Assembly (NCBI GenBank): GCA_012845835.1
Contig: JABAKD010000028.1
Span: 12,462,717-12,526,716, forward strand
Direction: 5' to 3'
Length of the DNA stretch: 64,000 nt
Origin: Undaria pinnatifida
Taxonomy: Eukaryota > Sar > Phaeophyceae > Laminariales > Alariaceae
The number at the start of each line of letters is the position of its first letter. The stretch's first letter is position 1. Below the pieces are notes generated by a model that saw only the letters and a program-made list of their open reading frames with translations, was not told where the DNA came from and did not search any database. Positions 53,670 to 64,000 of this stretch are shown piece after piece. The translations under genes and the position numbers were made by a program.

Positions 53670-55580
53670 GAACAAGCTCTTGTAGCATAGAGCACTGTGC
53701 TGCATGACGCGTAGGATGCACAGGAACGAACCAAGCACGATGTCAGCGCATACAGCACATACATACCTAGTCTGAACAATGCGGTTTGACTCTTTTCGTT
53801 TTCGCTCGCAACTCGCAATGGCCATGGCACTGCTGCTGTGACCGTCTACACGCTACTACGCAGAACACGACACAGCACACAGAAAACAACAGCTCCACGC
53901 TCAGGCTCTACTGCTGCATGCGTTTGCCACATATGGCGAACGATTAGCACGCTGTTGTTGTTGTTGCTGATCTCCGACGTATCAGTATGTACGTAGCTCC
54001 CTGGTACATTGGATCTGCGAGTACATAGCAGGTGCGGTGCAATTACATGACACGAAAATCCGAAAGTTCGGCCTCAATGGGTTCACCGAAGTCTTCGCAA
54101 ACTCAGCCCCCCCGCTGATCCTGTCAACACGCTAGTAGCCGGGGGGGCGTCACTGACCTATGAGGTCCTGCACGAGCATCCGCGGCCGACGTATTGCGTA
54201 GTGTGCAACGCCGAGTGTCGACTGATTACCCTACCGAACTCACAGCGGGCGGACGTATTGCTTAAACATACAAACACACACGAGGAGCCAAAATAACATC
54301 AACGACTCGTCCTGACACGAGACCGTGCTCAAGCCAAACCTGGAATAGACCACCACTCCCAGATACTTGCTATCTATGTACCAGAGACCCATTCAAGCCC
54401 CCCCCCGCTGGGTCGTATACCAATAGATACATATATCAGCAGCAGCAGCAGCAGCAGCTAGCGCCGTGGGGCTGAAAAAAACCAGAGACGGAACCAATGT
54501 CTCCAATCTCGCACCTCTCGCGTGTAGGAGTGTGATGCACCAGCACCACCAGCAGACTTCATCTTGCCTGCTGTTCTTGCTGTCGTGCGCAAGAATGGGT
54601 GCCACGGCTAAAACTTGCGAAGAAGACGTACGCGTCGAAGAAGTCAAAACCTGGTACATCAAGCTCAGCAGGTGCTACTACTGCGGTTGCTCGATGGGGG
54701 GCAGGTAGATGGAGTCCGTGCTCGCTTGGATTGCTTCACGACTCAAGAGCTTGGTACGTGTGCTAGCTTAAAGAAAGTATGTGACACCCTCGTGCTCGTC
54801 ATGTGCTTCCACGCAGTTCAATCACACCGTCACCGACAGTAGACTTGACGCACACTCATACTTACGAGTACTTACGCGTACTCGTATTATTGTACGTCGT
54901 ACGAGTGCTGCTGGCTGAGCGAGGTCGAGAGTCGGTAGGCGACGTCAACGAACACTTTCTTGACATTTTGACCCACACGACGGGCGAGGCGAACAGCCCA
55001 CGCGTACTCGCACTTTAGTCTAAACTGGTAAATATCGTTCGTTAACGGTTTCAAAAAGGGAAAAAAAACTCACTGCTGCGGGCTGTTCGTAATTTCGCAC
55101 CATGAGCCATCACGCCATAGAATAGCATATCACGTCACAACCTATCATCATCATGATTCAGCCATCACACATCACACGTAGCACAGCCTTCAACCGTCGA
55201 TATATTAGGTGGTCGTAATAATACACCATACATACCGCGACACGAGGAAAAACATAGAGATATGATAGGCGACATGTCGGCACAAAAATAACAACACATA
55301 ATAATAAATCTCTGCGCGCGTGCGATTGGGCGTTTCCCGCTGATACCGAACGCCGCGGAATAGTAACATTAATATTTCGCTCGGCTGCTGGCATGCACAG
55401 CAGCAGCAGTATTATTTCGTTTCAAAGAAAGAGTGAACTTCCGACTCGATTGTGAGGGTTTTAAGGAAGCGCTTATAATAATTCAGAAAACAAAACATAG
55501 TAATACATGATAAGTCAGCCAAAGCGTGCCACCCCCCCATCAATACGCCGCCACAAGGTTTCCCAAGCACCCGCGACATC
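53670..55580. other. Stretch without a supportable gene
   Basis: Several frames of 60-90 codons, none recognisable. A seven-unit AGC/CAG tract lies at about 54437-54459. A C run and mixed simple sequence occur at about 54400. An octamer-like TTACGAGTACTTACGCGTAC lies near 54862. Confidence 0.4.
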
Positions 55581-55587
55581 GGAGGGT

Positions 55588-55973
55588 TGTCAAGGAATTA
55601 GTGGAGTATTATTCCGTTTGACCACTTGCAAAAGGTTAACCAATAGCTTACCCAAACTAAGCCCTATAACACTCTCCCCCCCTGAAACGGCGGGATAGCA
55701 GGTCGGCCGGATATACGGCGGAGCTGTCTACATCCAAGCTGTTTCATTCCCTGGGCATACCGGGGAGAGTATTTTTCAAGTTCGACATGGGGAAAATCTG
55801 AAAAAGTTTATTTCACAGTGGATGTGGGGCTTGAACCCACGACCCAAAAAGCCCATATGGTCTGTCGGCGACGCCATTTATTTGTTAAGGTATTAGTGGG
55901 GTATTAGTCCGTTTGACCACTTACTACTTGCAAAAGGTTAACCAATAGCTTACCCAAACTAAGCCTTATAACA
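55588..55973 (-). mobile_element. Miniature LTR retrotransposon (TRIM), second full copy, 386 bp
   Basis: Reverse-oriented relative of the 52.16-kb element. Terminal repeats lie at about 55588-55672 and 55883-55973 (the latter with a TACTACT expansion). The polypurine tract appears as its complement CTCTCCCCCCCT next to the left repeat. The primer-site side reads, on the minus strand, ATGGCGTCGCCGACAGACC. Interior words shared: TAGCAGGTCGGCCGGATATA, CATTCCCTGGGCATACC, GTTCGACATGGGGAAAATCT. Flanks GGGT / GGAT may be a decayed 4-bp duplication. Confidence 0.85.
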
Positions 55974-56498
55974 GGATACCACCATCGACCAACTTGCAAG
56001 GATGCTTATGGTATAGCCTAGACGGGGGATGTTATTATTATGATGTGACTGACTCTATGATAGCCCCCCCCCCAAAAAGCCTGCGGTTTTCTTTAACGAA
56101 CGTTTCATGGCTGCTCGACACACAACAAGGAAGGATACAATTGAAAACAAAGTATCCATATATGTTTTCTTGTGTGCAAAGGCCTATCGATCGATGACGT
56201 CGGGGTGTCGAGGGACATCGTATTTCAGGAGATACGACCGGGAGCTGGCTTTGAAACCGGCGATTTCGCTAAAGGAAAGTTGGGGGGGGCTACTACCGTA
56301 GAACGACTCATGTTATTATGATATACCCCCATTTCTGCCACCGAATTTGAGCGACTCGCAAGAACGAATGACTCTTCTGTACCTCATTGTGCCTTATAAT
56401 AGGCGTTTTTTGTGGCGCAGCGTAGAGCTTACCATCATCATCCACCCCCTTGCGAATTCATATCGCAAAATTAATACAGCACGACGGAGGATTAAGAC

Positions 56499-56718
56499 TT
56501 TTTTTTTTTTTTTTGGAAAACAAACAGCTGGATGGGGGAAAAATAAAGCTTGAATCAGCCCACCACACTTCCACGCATATTTTCATACACACACGTCGTG
56601 TGTGTCGTTTTAAGTCATTTTGCCTTTCGCAATCCAGCGCTAGCTGGCGTGTCCTTCGGTTCCCACTACAGCGACAACGTGAGCTGTCCCCATCTGCGGT
56701 CCCCGTCACTACCCCGGA
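56499..56718 (-). mobile_element. Family A short interspersed repeat, full copy
   Basis: Sixteen-base T run, GGATGGGGGAAAAATAAAGC, CCACCACACTTCCACGCATA, TTTTCATACACACACGTCGT, TTTGCCTTTCGCAATCCAGC, GCTAGCTGGCGTGTCCTTCG, GAGCTGTCCCCATCTGCGGT, CCCCGTCACTACCCCGG. Extra ACAC units appear in the CGTCGTG portion relative to the 8.4-kb copy. Confidence 0.7.
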
Positions 56719-57474
56719 GGACTAAGACTGCAAAACAACAGGGAGGGGGGTCAATCAATCGCGCGAGGGACCCCAAAAGCCACTCACTGCCGAAAAATAT
56801 CCCAAAAGTAACTAACCCCCCGTGGGTGTAGCCTTGTGGTACAATTAAGTCACAGCAGTAGATAGAGCACTATTGACTGTAGGGCACCCCCCCCTCCCCA
56901 TCTTGTAGTATATCACACCCCCTCTGCCATCATTATTAGTGCTCTTTGCTTGGGGCGCGATTGGCGGCACCATTCTCGAGCGATCTGGCGCACGCAGTCA
57001 GTCAGTGTTTTGTACGAGGAATCCATCATGATTGCCGTCCGGCCAGTGCAGTGAACGAATACGACGGCGGCGGCGGCGGTAGGGTGACATGGCCGTTTTT
57101 CATTCTGAGGGTGGTGCCTGGAGCTCTATGTGTGTGCATGAATACCTTTTCACCCAATAATACCTGATTTTGAGTAAACTGAAAGTACGTAAGTGCAGCT
57201 TCCGATGAATACACCCACTCATGCATTATTATAGGTACATCCGAAAGTCAACATTTCAAATATGCTACAAGGGCGACATACGATCTAGGTATATATATTA
57301 TAAAAAATGAAAATACACTAGCGCATAGCAATAATGGTCGGGCTCTGCGCGAATAACTGTCTTCGAAGTTGTGTATCTCGGGTGAGATATTGAGCTCCGG
57401 ATAAATGTTGGGAGCTCATAAAACTTCTGCGCTGCACCGGTACAGTGTAGCGCGGGATGACTCCCGATAAATGG

Positions 57475-57585
57475 ATGGTATTTTACAAGTACCAACAAAC
57501 AACGAACCTTGCAAAGATGAGTATCGGCTCTAACTTCGTCGAACTCACAGGTGACGTCTTTAAAATTATATGTAGACTATATATA
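57475..57585 (+). repeat. Family D repeat copy, diverged core
   Basis: GGTATTTTACAAGTACCAAC, CTTGCAAAGATGAGTATCGG, CTCTAACTTCGTCGAACTCA, CAGGTGACGTCTTTAAAATT. From ATG at 57517: MSIGSNFVELTGDVFKI. The frame is still open and FVELT is kept although about one base in six has changed. Confidence 0.75.
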
Positions 57586-57599
57586 TAAAAAAAGGGCAT

Positions 57600-59130
57600 G
57601 CACGAGAAAGAAGTGCGGTTTCGTCCACGGTCTTATCTCTGTAAGAATACTGTGGGCGCGTATATAGCGGCACGGGTGGTTTCCGTCTCGCGTTCGCGCT
57701 GTACGCCTTCTTGCGCGGTGTAGTTATCATCACAGTACGGATTCCCACCGTACCCCAGCAAGTTCGTTCTGGGGTGGTGTCTTCGTGTCTGTGGCTGATG
57801 ACGTATAATACCAGGTATATTTTAATCGTTTTTTCATCTCATCGTCATGCTTTCGCTCTCCAAGTAATCAAGAAGAGCGGATGATGGCAATTTACAAAGA
57901 GATAATATGATGACACGTTTTAAGGGCATCAAAGACGCGATTATAGCCTCCCGGGGGGCAGCGCCTAGGACAACCACCGTGTAAAGATAAGAGCGTACGT
58001 CCGTTCGAGAAGAGACAGCAGACAACACGAGCATAGATAGGCATGCACGACTCTCCTGCGACACGCATAACGACGGGCGCGCAAAAAAACACTTTCTTCG
58101 CGAGAGTAGAAAAGATAGATTATGTCAGGGTCCAAAAATGTCTTTTAGTATAAGAACTCACTCACTCTGAGAGCCACACCGCTCGGAAAAAATAAACACT
58201 ACTGGTATCACACAAGCCAAACAAAGAAAAAGTAAAAAGAAAAGAAAAAAAAAAGAAGGAAGGTAGGAAGGGAGGCGAACCCACAGGACCATCGCTCAGG
58301 GCCACCGCAACACACATAAATGGAAGTGACGCAAAATAACATGGCCGGGAGGGTTTCGCCCCCGTCCCTTCCCCCTTCCTCCACTCACCGCTGAAAAAAG
58401 TAAAACGGTGCGAGCAAGTCCGCCAAAAAACAAGAACAGAGAACAAGAGAGCCCCCCCCTCCACTAACCCTTACATGAACAGCCCAACAACTAAAACGAT
58501 TCTACGAACCTGCCAGCCCTGAAAAACAACTACCCAACAGTTCACAACCACGGCCGAAAAATAAATGACAGGTGACACTGATGGGCCGTAGTGCCATCCA
58601 ATTCTTGGGCAACACAACAAAACAACAAAAAAAACGGATGACTTCACGCCGACCGGCATTTTTTTGTCGCATCATATCAGCCCCCCCCCCCCTCCCCCCC
58701 GCCGGCCTCCTTCCGCGTGCATGCTTTCTTCCTTTGCTCATCAACTGCTCACTTCCAGACAGATCTTGCGGGTAATTGATCGTGCTAATTTGCACGAACG
58801 CCTTTCGATCAGGCGGGAAACCCTCCCTCCACGTGGACAAAGCTATTAGCCCGAATCACCACGGCACACACTATCCTACACTAATTCCAAGTTGTTTGTA
58901 GAAAAAAAAACGAGGGGGCAGGCAGTTTTGAACGACTTCACGTGCCACCAGAGCCAGTTGCGTGGTGCGTACCAAAGACATCAATTGCCACCCACAGCTT
59001 TTGACGAGCGACCACAGCTATTAATAGCAACCCTTCCCAGACTTCACTATGGTATACGGAAGAATCATCCAACACAAGTGGCGGTCTAACGGTTACAGCA
59101 TCCGCCATTCGAAGGAACGCTTGCTGCTTG
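57600..59130. other. Stretch without a supportable gene
   Basis: Frames of 60-112 codons on both strands without recognisable features. A C run lies at about 58681-58698. Near 58868 CTACACTAATTCCAAGTTGT matches the middle of family E, without its ends. Confidence 0.4.
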
Positions 59131-59136
59131 GATATT

Positions 59137-59213
59137 GATGACACCTTTCGCGTCCGAACTGTTGGTGACGCCTTTCGCGTCCGAATTGGTGACGCCTTTC
59201 GCGTCCGAAATGC
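59137..59213. repeat. Short tandem repeat, units of 24-27 bp, three copies
   Basis: TGACACCTTTCGCGTCCGAA, CTGTTGGTGACGCCTTTCGC, GTCCGAATTGGTGACGCCTT, TCGCGTCCGAAATG. The unit is GGTGACGCCTTTCGCGTCCGA with a variable spacer. Confidence 0.85.
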
Positions 59214-59339
59214 GATAGTACAATAAGATGCACGACATTATCCCATTCCAACTGCTGCGCACTGACGGGAGACGGTGGATAACATCGCACCTGTTATGTC
59301 TTTCGTCGCTATACTTTAATCAAGTACCAACAGGGTTGA

Positions 59340-59520
59340 CGTGCTGCCATAGCTATTCATCAGCCACCACACAGCTACAACTCTTGACAGTTATTGAGTG
59401 CTACCGTATCTATCAGCGAGCTACATCATACCTGGTAGCTAGTAATGTGCTACCATAGCTAATAAAGAGCTACCAGAGCTATTAACGAGCTACCTCACAA
59501 CGCTATTTACTAATAGCTAC
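59340..59520. repeat. GCTACCATAGCTATTA-type imperfect repeats
   Basis: GTGCTGCCATAGCTATTCAT, GTGCTACCATAGCTAATAAA, GAGCTACCAGAGCTATTAAC, GAGCTACCTCACAACGC. Loose 20-bp units; TAGCT palindromes give hairpins. Confidence 0.55.
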
Positions 59521-59634
59521 GATTCACCTTGTCGCTGTTGAAATAATGCAGCGAGCGCACTATATGTTCACTATTCACCGCCGACGCGTTTTCGGCAGTA
59601 GAACAACCAACCCTCACCACTACGTTTTCCAGGA

Positions 59635-60480
59635 ATAGCAGCAGCATCCACCGCCACTAGCGGAAGCATCACCACCCCCCCCAATTTTTCGGAAGTAGCA
59701 ACAGCAACCACCACCACTAGCAGTAGCACTAACCGCCACCACTATTAATAGCAGTAATTCCAACCACTTAGTAGCAGCAGCAACAAGACCACCAGCAGCA
59801 GCACTAACCGCCACCACTACATTTAGCAACCACCACCAGCCGTGGCACAAACCACCACCACTAGCAGTAGCACTAACCACTACCACCACCACCAGCACCA
59901 ACCATCACCACTTAGTGGCAGCAGCAACCAGCACCGCTAGCAGCAGCACTAACCGCCACCACTAGCAAGCAGCAACCAGCACCACCACCAGTGGCACCTA
60001 CCAGTACCAATAGCATCAGCACTACTACCGGCAGCAACCGGCACCGCTAGCAGTAGCACCAACCACTGCCACTTACTGGCAGCAGCAACCAGCACCGCTA
60101 GCAGCAGCACCAACCGCCACCACTAGCAGTAGGCAGCGCTAACCGCCACCACTGGCAGTAGCACTAAACATCGCCCCCAGTAGCACCACCGCCACTATTA
60201 ATAGCAGCAGCAGCACGAAGCGCCATCGCTAGCAGTAGCATTAACCACTATGGTTACTAATACGGTTGTTAATAGTAACAGCAACCACCACCACTAGCAG
60301 CAGCAAGAACTGCTACCGCTAGCAGCAGCACCACGCATAACCGCTAGCAGTAGCACCAAGTACCACTGGTACCGACACCAAGCACCACCACCATCAATAG
60401 CAGCAGCACCGACCACCACAGTTAATAGCAGCGGCAACAAAAAAACACCACTAGCGGCAGCAATGACCACCACCAGCCGG
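59635..60480. repeat. Long degenerate trinucleotide tract (CAG / CCA / CTA)
   Basis: About 850 bp built from blocks such as AGCAGCAACCACCACCACTA, GCAGTAGCACTAACCGCCAC and CACTAGCAGTAGCAC. The period is multiples of three, with a higher-order unit of roughly 36 bp. All frames give low-complexity Ser/Thr/His or Ala/Val/Gly peptides. I do not call a gene. Confidence 0.85.
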
Positions 60481-60559
60481 GAGCTTCGCGCGTGGTAGGC
60501 GAGGCGTGCGCACAGCAAGGACAAGACGCCACAAGACGACGGTCGGCCATGGTTGGTGC

Positions 60560-60935
60560 CATGCACTATGCCATGATGTCAGCCGCATGGCATGATGCCA
60601 CTCACTTGCATGGGATCATGTCACTCACATGCATGGCATTATGTCACTCAACGTGCTTGTCATGATGCCACTCCGGTTCAAGTAATGATATCACGCGCAT
60701 GGCACGATGCCGCGCACGAGCATATGCACTGATGCCCCTCACTCGCATGTCATGGTGTCACCCATTTATGCATGGCATGATGTCACTCACTTCCATGTCA
60801 TGGTGTTACCCGCGTGCATGCCGTGATGCCATTCACGTGTATGTGATGATGTCACTTCACGTGCATGTCACGCCGCTCACTTGCATGACATCATGTCCTC
60901 CACGTACATGCTAACATATCACGTGGAACACCAGC
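60560..60935. repeat. Minisatellite of ATGATGTCACTCAC units
   Basis: GCATGGCATGATGCCACTCA, CTTGCATGGGATCATGTCAC, TCACATGCATGGCATTATGT, CACTCACTTCCATGTCATGG. Imperfect units of about 26 bp containing CATG and TCACTCAC. Confidence 0.85.
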
Positions 60936-60959
60936 AACCCCCTGCCCCCCCGCTTTCTA

Positions 60960-61390
60960 TTATTTACGCCTCGCTTACCGCAAGGCGTGCCCCCAGCCAT
61001 TACAGCTATGTAGGACACAATCGCCCTCGGAATATGAATTAAAAAACAAAACAGGAATCGACCAAATCCTCCTGCCGTAATCATCCGCGCCCTCGCGTCC
61101 CCGTCCCCCTCCTCCCTGTAAAAAGTGAGAAAGATCCATATTCCAACCGCACAACTATAACAAACCCGACGCAGGCTCCTTCCCTCTACGGACTGCGAAA
61201 TAGGCCCGGGCCAAGCCCCTTGACAAAAAAAACAAAAAAATCACTCCCCCCCCCCCCGTCCCCCTCCCCTAACAAAACAAGCCATACAGAATTAACCCAA
61301 AACCTCATCAAAGGCGAGGAACGAGACCAGTTACCAGTAGAATAAATATCAAGCCCGGGGGGTGACGCACCCTTATCCAACAGACACCCC
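60960..61390. other. Stretch without a gene, homopolymer-rich
   Basis: Contains A and C runs (about 61223-61258). No frame or repeat family recognised. Confidence 0.5.
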
Positions 61391-61399
61391 GCGCGCACT

Positions 61400-61915
61400 C
61401 AAAACCATAAACGATATATCGATATCTACGATATACCGATATCTACGATGGTTACATCCACAACTACACAACGTAATTACGCCACCTTTTTTTCTTCCTG
61501 CCTGCCTTTCCAAGCGTGGATATAATATCGAACGAGTTTTAATTGAGTACGAATTACGATACGATATTGATAACCGAAAAACCAAATCGATATATACGAT
61601 TCCGATATTCGATACAGTACAGCACGTCGAAACTATTTCGTTCAGTTTTCAGCACAAAAAAAGACGAGATGCCAGGGGATTGAGGAGGGCAACACGGAGT
61701 TCTTCGATTATACGATACATCGAAGGTTCAATATCACTTTCTTTTCGATATGGTAAACGTGTTCAACACGACATATCGAAGTTCGAAATTTTCGATTCGA
61801 TATATCGAAAATATCGATACAACACATCGAAAACCGATATTTCAACATATCGAAATTGTCGATAGAATATATCGAAAACTATATTTCGATAAAGCGAAAC
61901 TCTCGATACGATGCC
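61400..61915. repeat. ATCGATA-rich degenerate repeat
   Basis: CGATATATCGATATCTACGA, TATACCGATATCTACGATGG and later ATATATCGAAAATATCGATA, CATATCGAAATTGTCGATAG. The word ATATCGA recurs more than fifteen times with self-complementary spacing. A 167-codon plus frame through it (61362-61865) is a by-product of the TCGATA repeat. Confidence 0.75.
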
Positions 61916-62279
61916 AAGCACCACCACCCACCCTGCCCTGCGGGCTGGCGGTGCAATGCTACAGCTCTGCGGGGCATCGCATAGAGGCTAGCTAGGACGT
62001 AGGTGCTGGCAGCGGCGCCGGTGAAGTAGCTAGCGGTCGCGCCGGCTGCTCCGCCTCGGTGTTGATAGTCGGAGTAACTGGTTGCTGATAGCGCGAGCGG
62101 AGAAGGCAGCGCGACGTAGGAGGGCAGGGAAAGCGTCAGAGATACAACGAACGGCCGCCCTCGGGCAAACTTGCACCAACAAGATAAGACGAAACAAGAC
62201 AAGACAAGGCGAGACACGACCCATACAGTATAAGGCGTTCAGCCGCGAAAGCCATGCATATTCTCAATGACATCAACCC

Positions 62280-62335
62280 CAAAGCCCATCACCAACCTCA
62301 ACCCCAACACCAACACCACGATCAAGGCAACAAGC
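62280..62335. repeat. CAACCCCAACACCAACACC simple sequence
   Basis: Imperfect hexanucleotide-like tract, similar in type to 63.78-64.0 kb. Confidence 0.6.
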
Positions 62336-62769
62336 TCATCTGAAGCAGTGCTCAGGCATACCCTATGCCCTTACCCACAACAAGAATTAAGTGCGTAAGA
62401 CAATTGGTTTTGACTAAAATAGTACAGCTGCCGTAATAGGAATACGCGCAACAGGATATTTGTAACTGTTATCAACTTGTTAATGTTGTTGTTGTTGTTG
62501 ATGTTGTAAAGCGGCAGCATATGGACTGTGGCCTGAATTGAGGCAATACAGTCGTTTTGTAAGGACAGCGTGATATCACCTACTCTGTATTTAGTGCGGT
62601 AGCGGCTATCTCGCTCAGTTTTGACCGCTTTTCGATTCTGAGTTCAACACGTGTATACGGAAACCACTCGATGACGCGTCTCTGACGTCAAGGAGACCGA
62701 ACATCTCCGTAATCCTCGATGACGTCCGACGACCGAGAGAGTCAGTCAAGACCTCGAGGAGGTTATTCC

Positions 62770-62945
62770 GCCACCGAGAAGATCCGTTACCCAAGACGGT
62801 GTCCGCCAAACATATCATATCAAAACATGTCCATCGGAATCTCGATGAAGTTGTCACCCCATCATCGAGAAGATCCGTTACCAAACGGTGTCCATAAATC
62901 TGTCCCTCGGAAACTCGATCAAGTTGTCACCCCATTGACAACATC
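62770..62945. repeat. Tandem duplication of about 88-95 bp
   Basis: CGAGAAGATCCGTTACCCAA then GACGGTGTCC at 62777, and CGAGAAGATCCGTTACCAAA then CGGTGTCC at 62867. Both are followed within 45 bp by CCTCGGAA or CATCGGAA, CTCGAT and AAGTTGTCACCCCAT. Confidence 0.8.
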
Positions 62946-63267
62946 CGATACCACGGAGCACCCCAGATCTCCACGGCTGGGTATGCTCCCGAGATTGTCC
63001 TTCGTCCTATATGCCTCTGTCCTATTTGTCCGCTGAAGGGATAGTGTCCCAATGTCATCAGCATAGGACCCACATGTCGGCGGATCCCTGGCAGCCGGGC
63101 GGGCTGTGCCTACCCGAGCTTGCCACTTCTTCTGTCGCGTCCCGTTGCCCGAGTCCTGCATTAGGCTCGTCGAAACTGCGGCTGCTTTCACGTGGATACC
63201 CCGACGCTTACCGTCTGGGGTAGGTGCGCTCGTAACGTCCGTGCAGCGTTACGAACCGAGTGAACAG

Positions 63268-63335
63268 CAATATGACTATGATTATGATTATGATTATTAT
63301 GACTATTATGATTATTATGACTATTGTTATTATCT
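63268..63335. repeat. (TAT/GAT)n microsatellite
   Basis: AATATGACTATGATTATGAT, TATGATTATTATGACTATTA, TGATTATTATGACTATTGTT. Trinucleotide-based, AT-rich. Confidence 0.9.
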
Positions 63336-63384
63336 TATGTCTTGTATTATTACGTACAGTACTACTGCTATTTTCGGGTTGTTA

Positions 63385-63525
63385 CCACGCTTGTTGCCTC
63401 CCACGACATGTTGAAAACCAAAACCAGATGCCATTTTCGGGTAGTGATTTCATCCGAAAATGGACCCCCTTTTTCGGGTGGAGGCCGACCCGAAAACGAC
63501 ATCCGAAAATGGAAGCCTGAAAAAT
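63385..63525. repeat. CCGAAAATGG inverted and direct words
   Basis: CCATTTTCGGGTAGTGATTT, CATCCGAAAATGGACCCCCT, TTTTCGGGTGGAGGCCGACC, CGAAAACGACATCCGAAAAT, GGAAG. Four occurrences of CGAAAA(T/C)G or its complement in 140 bp, able to pair pairwise. Confidence 0.65.
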
Positions 63526-63777
63526 GGCCAGTTCCGGGTCTATAAGAAAGGCAAACAGGTTTTGCGAGCCGAAAACGTTCATTTCGGATCCAGAAACGGT
63601 GTTATAAGAGATGGCCTCAGTCATATCGAAAGGCGTCGCGATTTCTACGAGGCGCCGTGAAAAATAGGAACGCGCATTCGCTCCTATTAATAATTATGAA
63701 TATCAACATAATACAAGACTAATGGTGAAAACAGGACAATAATAATATAAACCGACCCAAGACGTTCATCCCATACT

Positions 63778-64000
63778 CCCACCCACACAACCAACACCAC
63801 CATACGACGCCTGACACCAACACTAACACCAACAACAGCACAAACACCAGCACCATCACGAACACCAACAACACAACAACCAACCCCACATTCTACGCGT
63901 CACCAAAAACTCACCATCACCCTTTGGTCGTTCATGCATCGCATGCACGAGCCTCCTGAGCTCATCACCCTCTATTCAAGCCACACCAACACCAGCACCT
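63778..64000. repeat. (CAACAC)n-like simple sequence reaching the window edge
   Basis: CCACACAACCAACACCACCA, CACCAACACTAACACCAACA, ACAGCACAAACACCAGCACC, AACACCAACAACACAACAAC. Imperfect and purine-skewed, with a short unique gap at about 63.90-63.97 kb. Confidence 0.8.

Noticed and set aside
59620-60566. Val/Gly/Ala-rich and Ser/Thr-rich proteins
   Set aside because: Pure by-products of the degenerate trinucleotide tract; the same DNA gives low-complexity peptide in every frame.
61362-61865. 167-codon frame
   Set aside because: Generated by ATATCGA repeats lacking stops in that phase; the flanks show no coding character.

Overview
The window looks like repeat-dense nuclear DNA of a eukaryote. 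There are no bacterial-style operons. The few convincing coding segments are split by GTGAGT-type introns and sit in a sea of decayed transposons, SINEs, MITE-like palindromes and minisatellites. The best gene model has long polyglutamine, polyglutamate and polyglycine tracts and an intron of about 750 bp. Together with mid-range GC, this makes me suspect a brown alga or another large-genome stramenopile. That placement is an inference from style only; no conserved housekeeping gene is present to anchor it.

Layout. 1-6.4 kb: short tandem duplications, a GC-rich island (about 1.1-2.1 kb) and a 654-bp-period tandem duplication (2.5-3.8 kb). 6.4-6.75 kb: a plausible first exon ending in a GTGAGT donor, whose continuation I cannot find. 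7-31 kb: almost entirely repeats. These include a tRNA-derived SINE family (five copies), a T-tract short repeat family, roughly 90-bp elements ending in TTAA, a 1.1-kb element with 118-bp terminal inverted repeats and an inverted copy 3 kb away, a perfect palindrome, a MITE split by a SINE, and two related families (C and D) that carry the same short peptide-coding core. 31.5-33.3 kb: degenerate tandem repeats with interstitial CCCTAA blocks. 38-41.9 kb: an internally deleted Ty3/gypsy-type chromovirus on the minus strand, with two LTRs, gag and protease fragments, a pre-RT connector and a chromodomain, but no RT, RNase H or integrase. 44.9-48.7 kb: the main gene, minus strand, several exons, with one frame break in a G run. 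49-57.6 kb: three copies of a miniature LTR element (TRIM), a 72-bp satellite and more family D copies. 59-64 kb: simple-sequence and minisatellite DNA.

The most interesting signal is the pair of families C and D. Both contain a short frame that aligns residue for residue (QLAKMS-F/I-D...F...LTA-D/G-V) at over ten places in the window. The two versions differ by many base changes and one in-frame 3-nt indel, and many copies lie in inverted-repeat arms. Next in interest are the TRIM with a tRNA-like internal segment and the SINE with a naturally occurring empty site in the same window.
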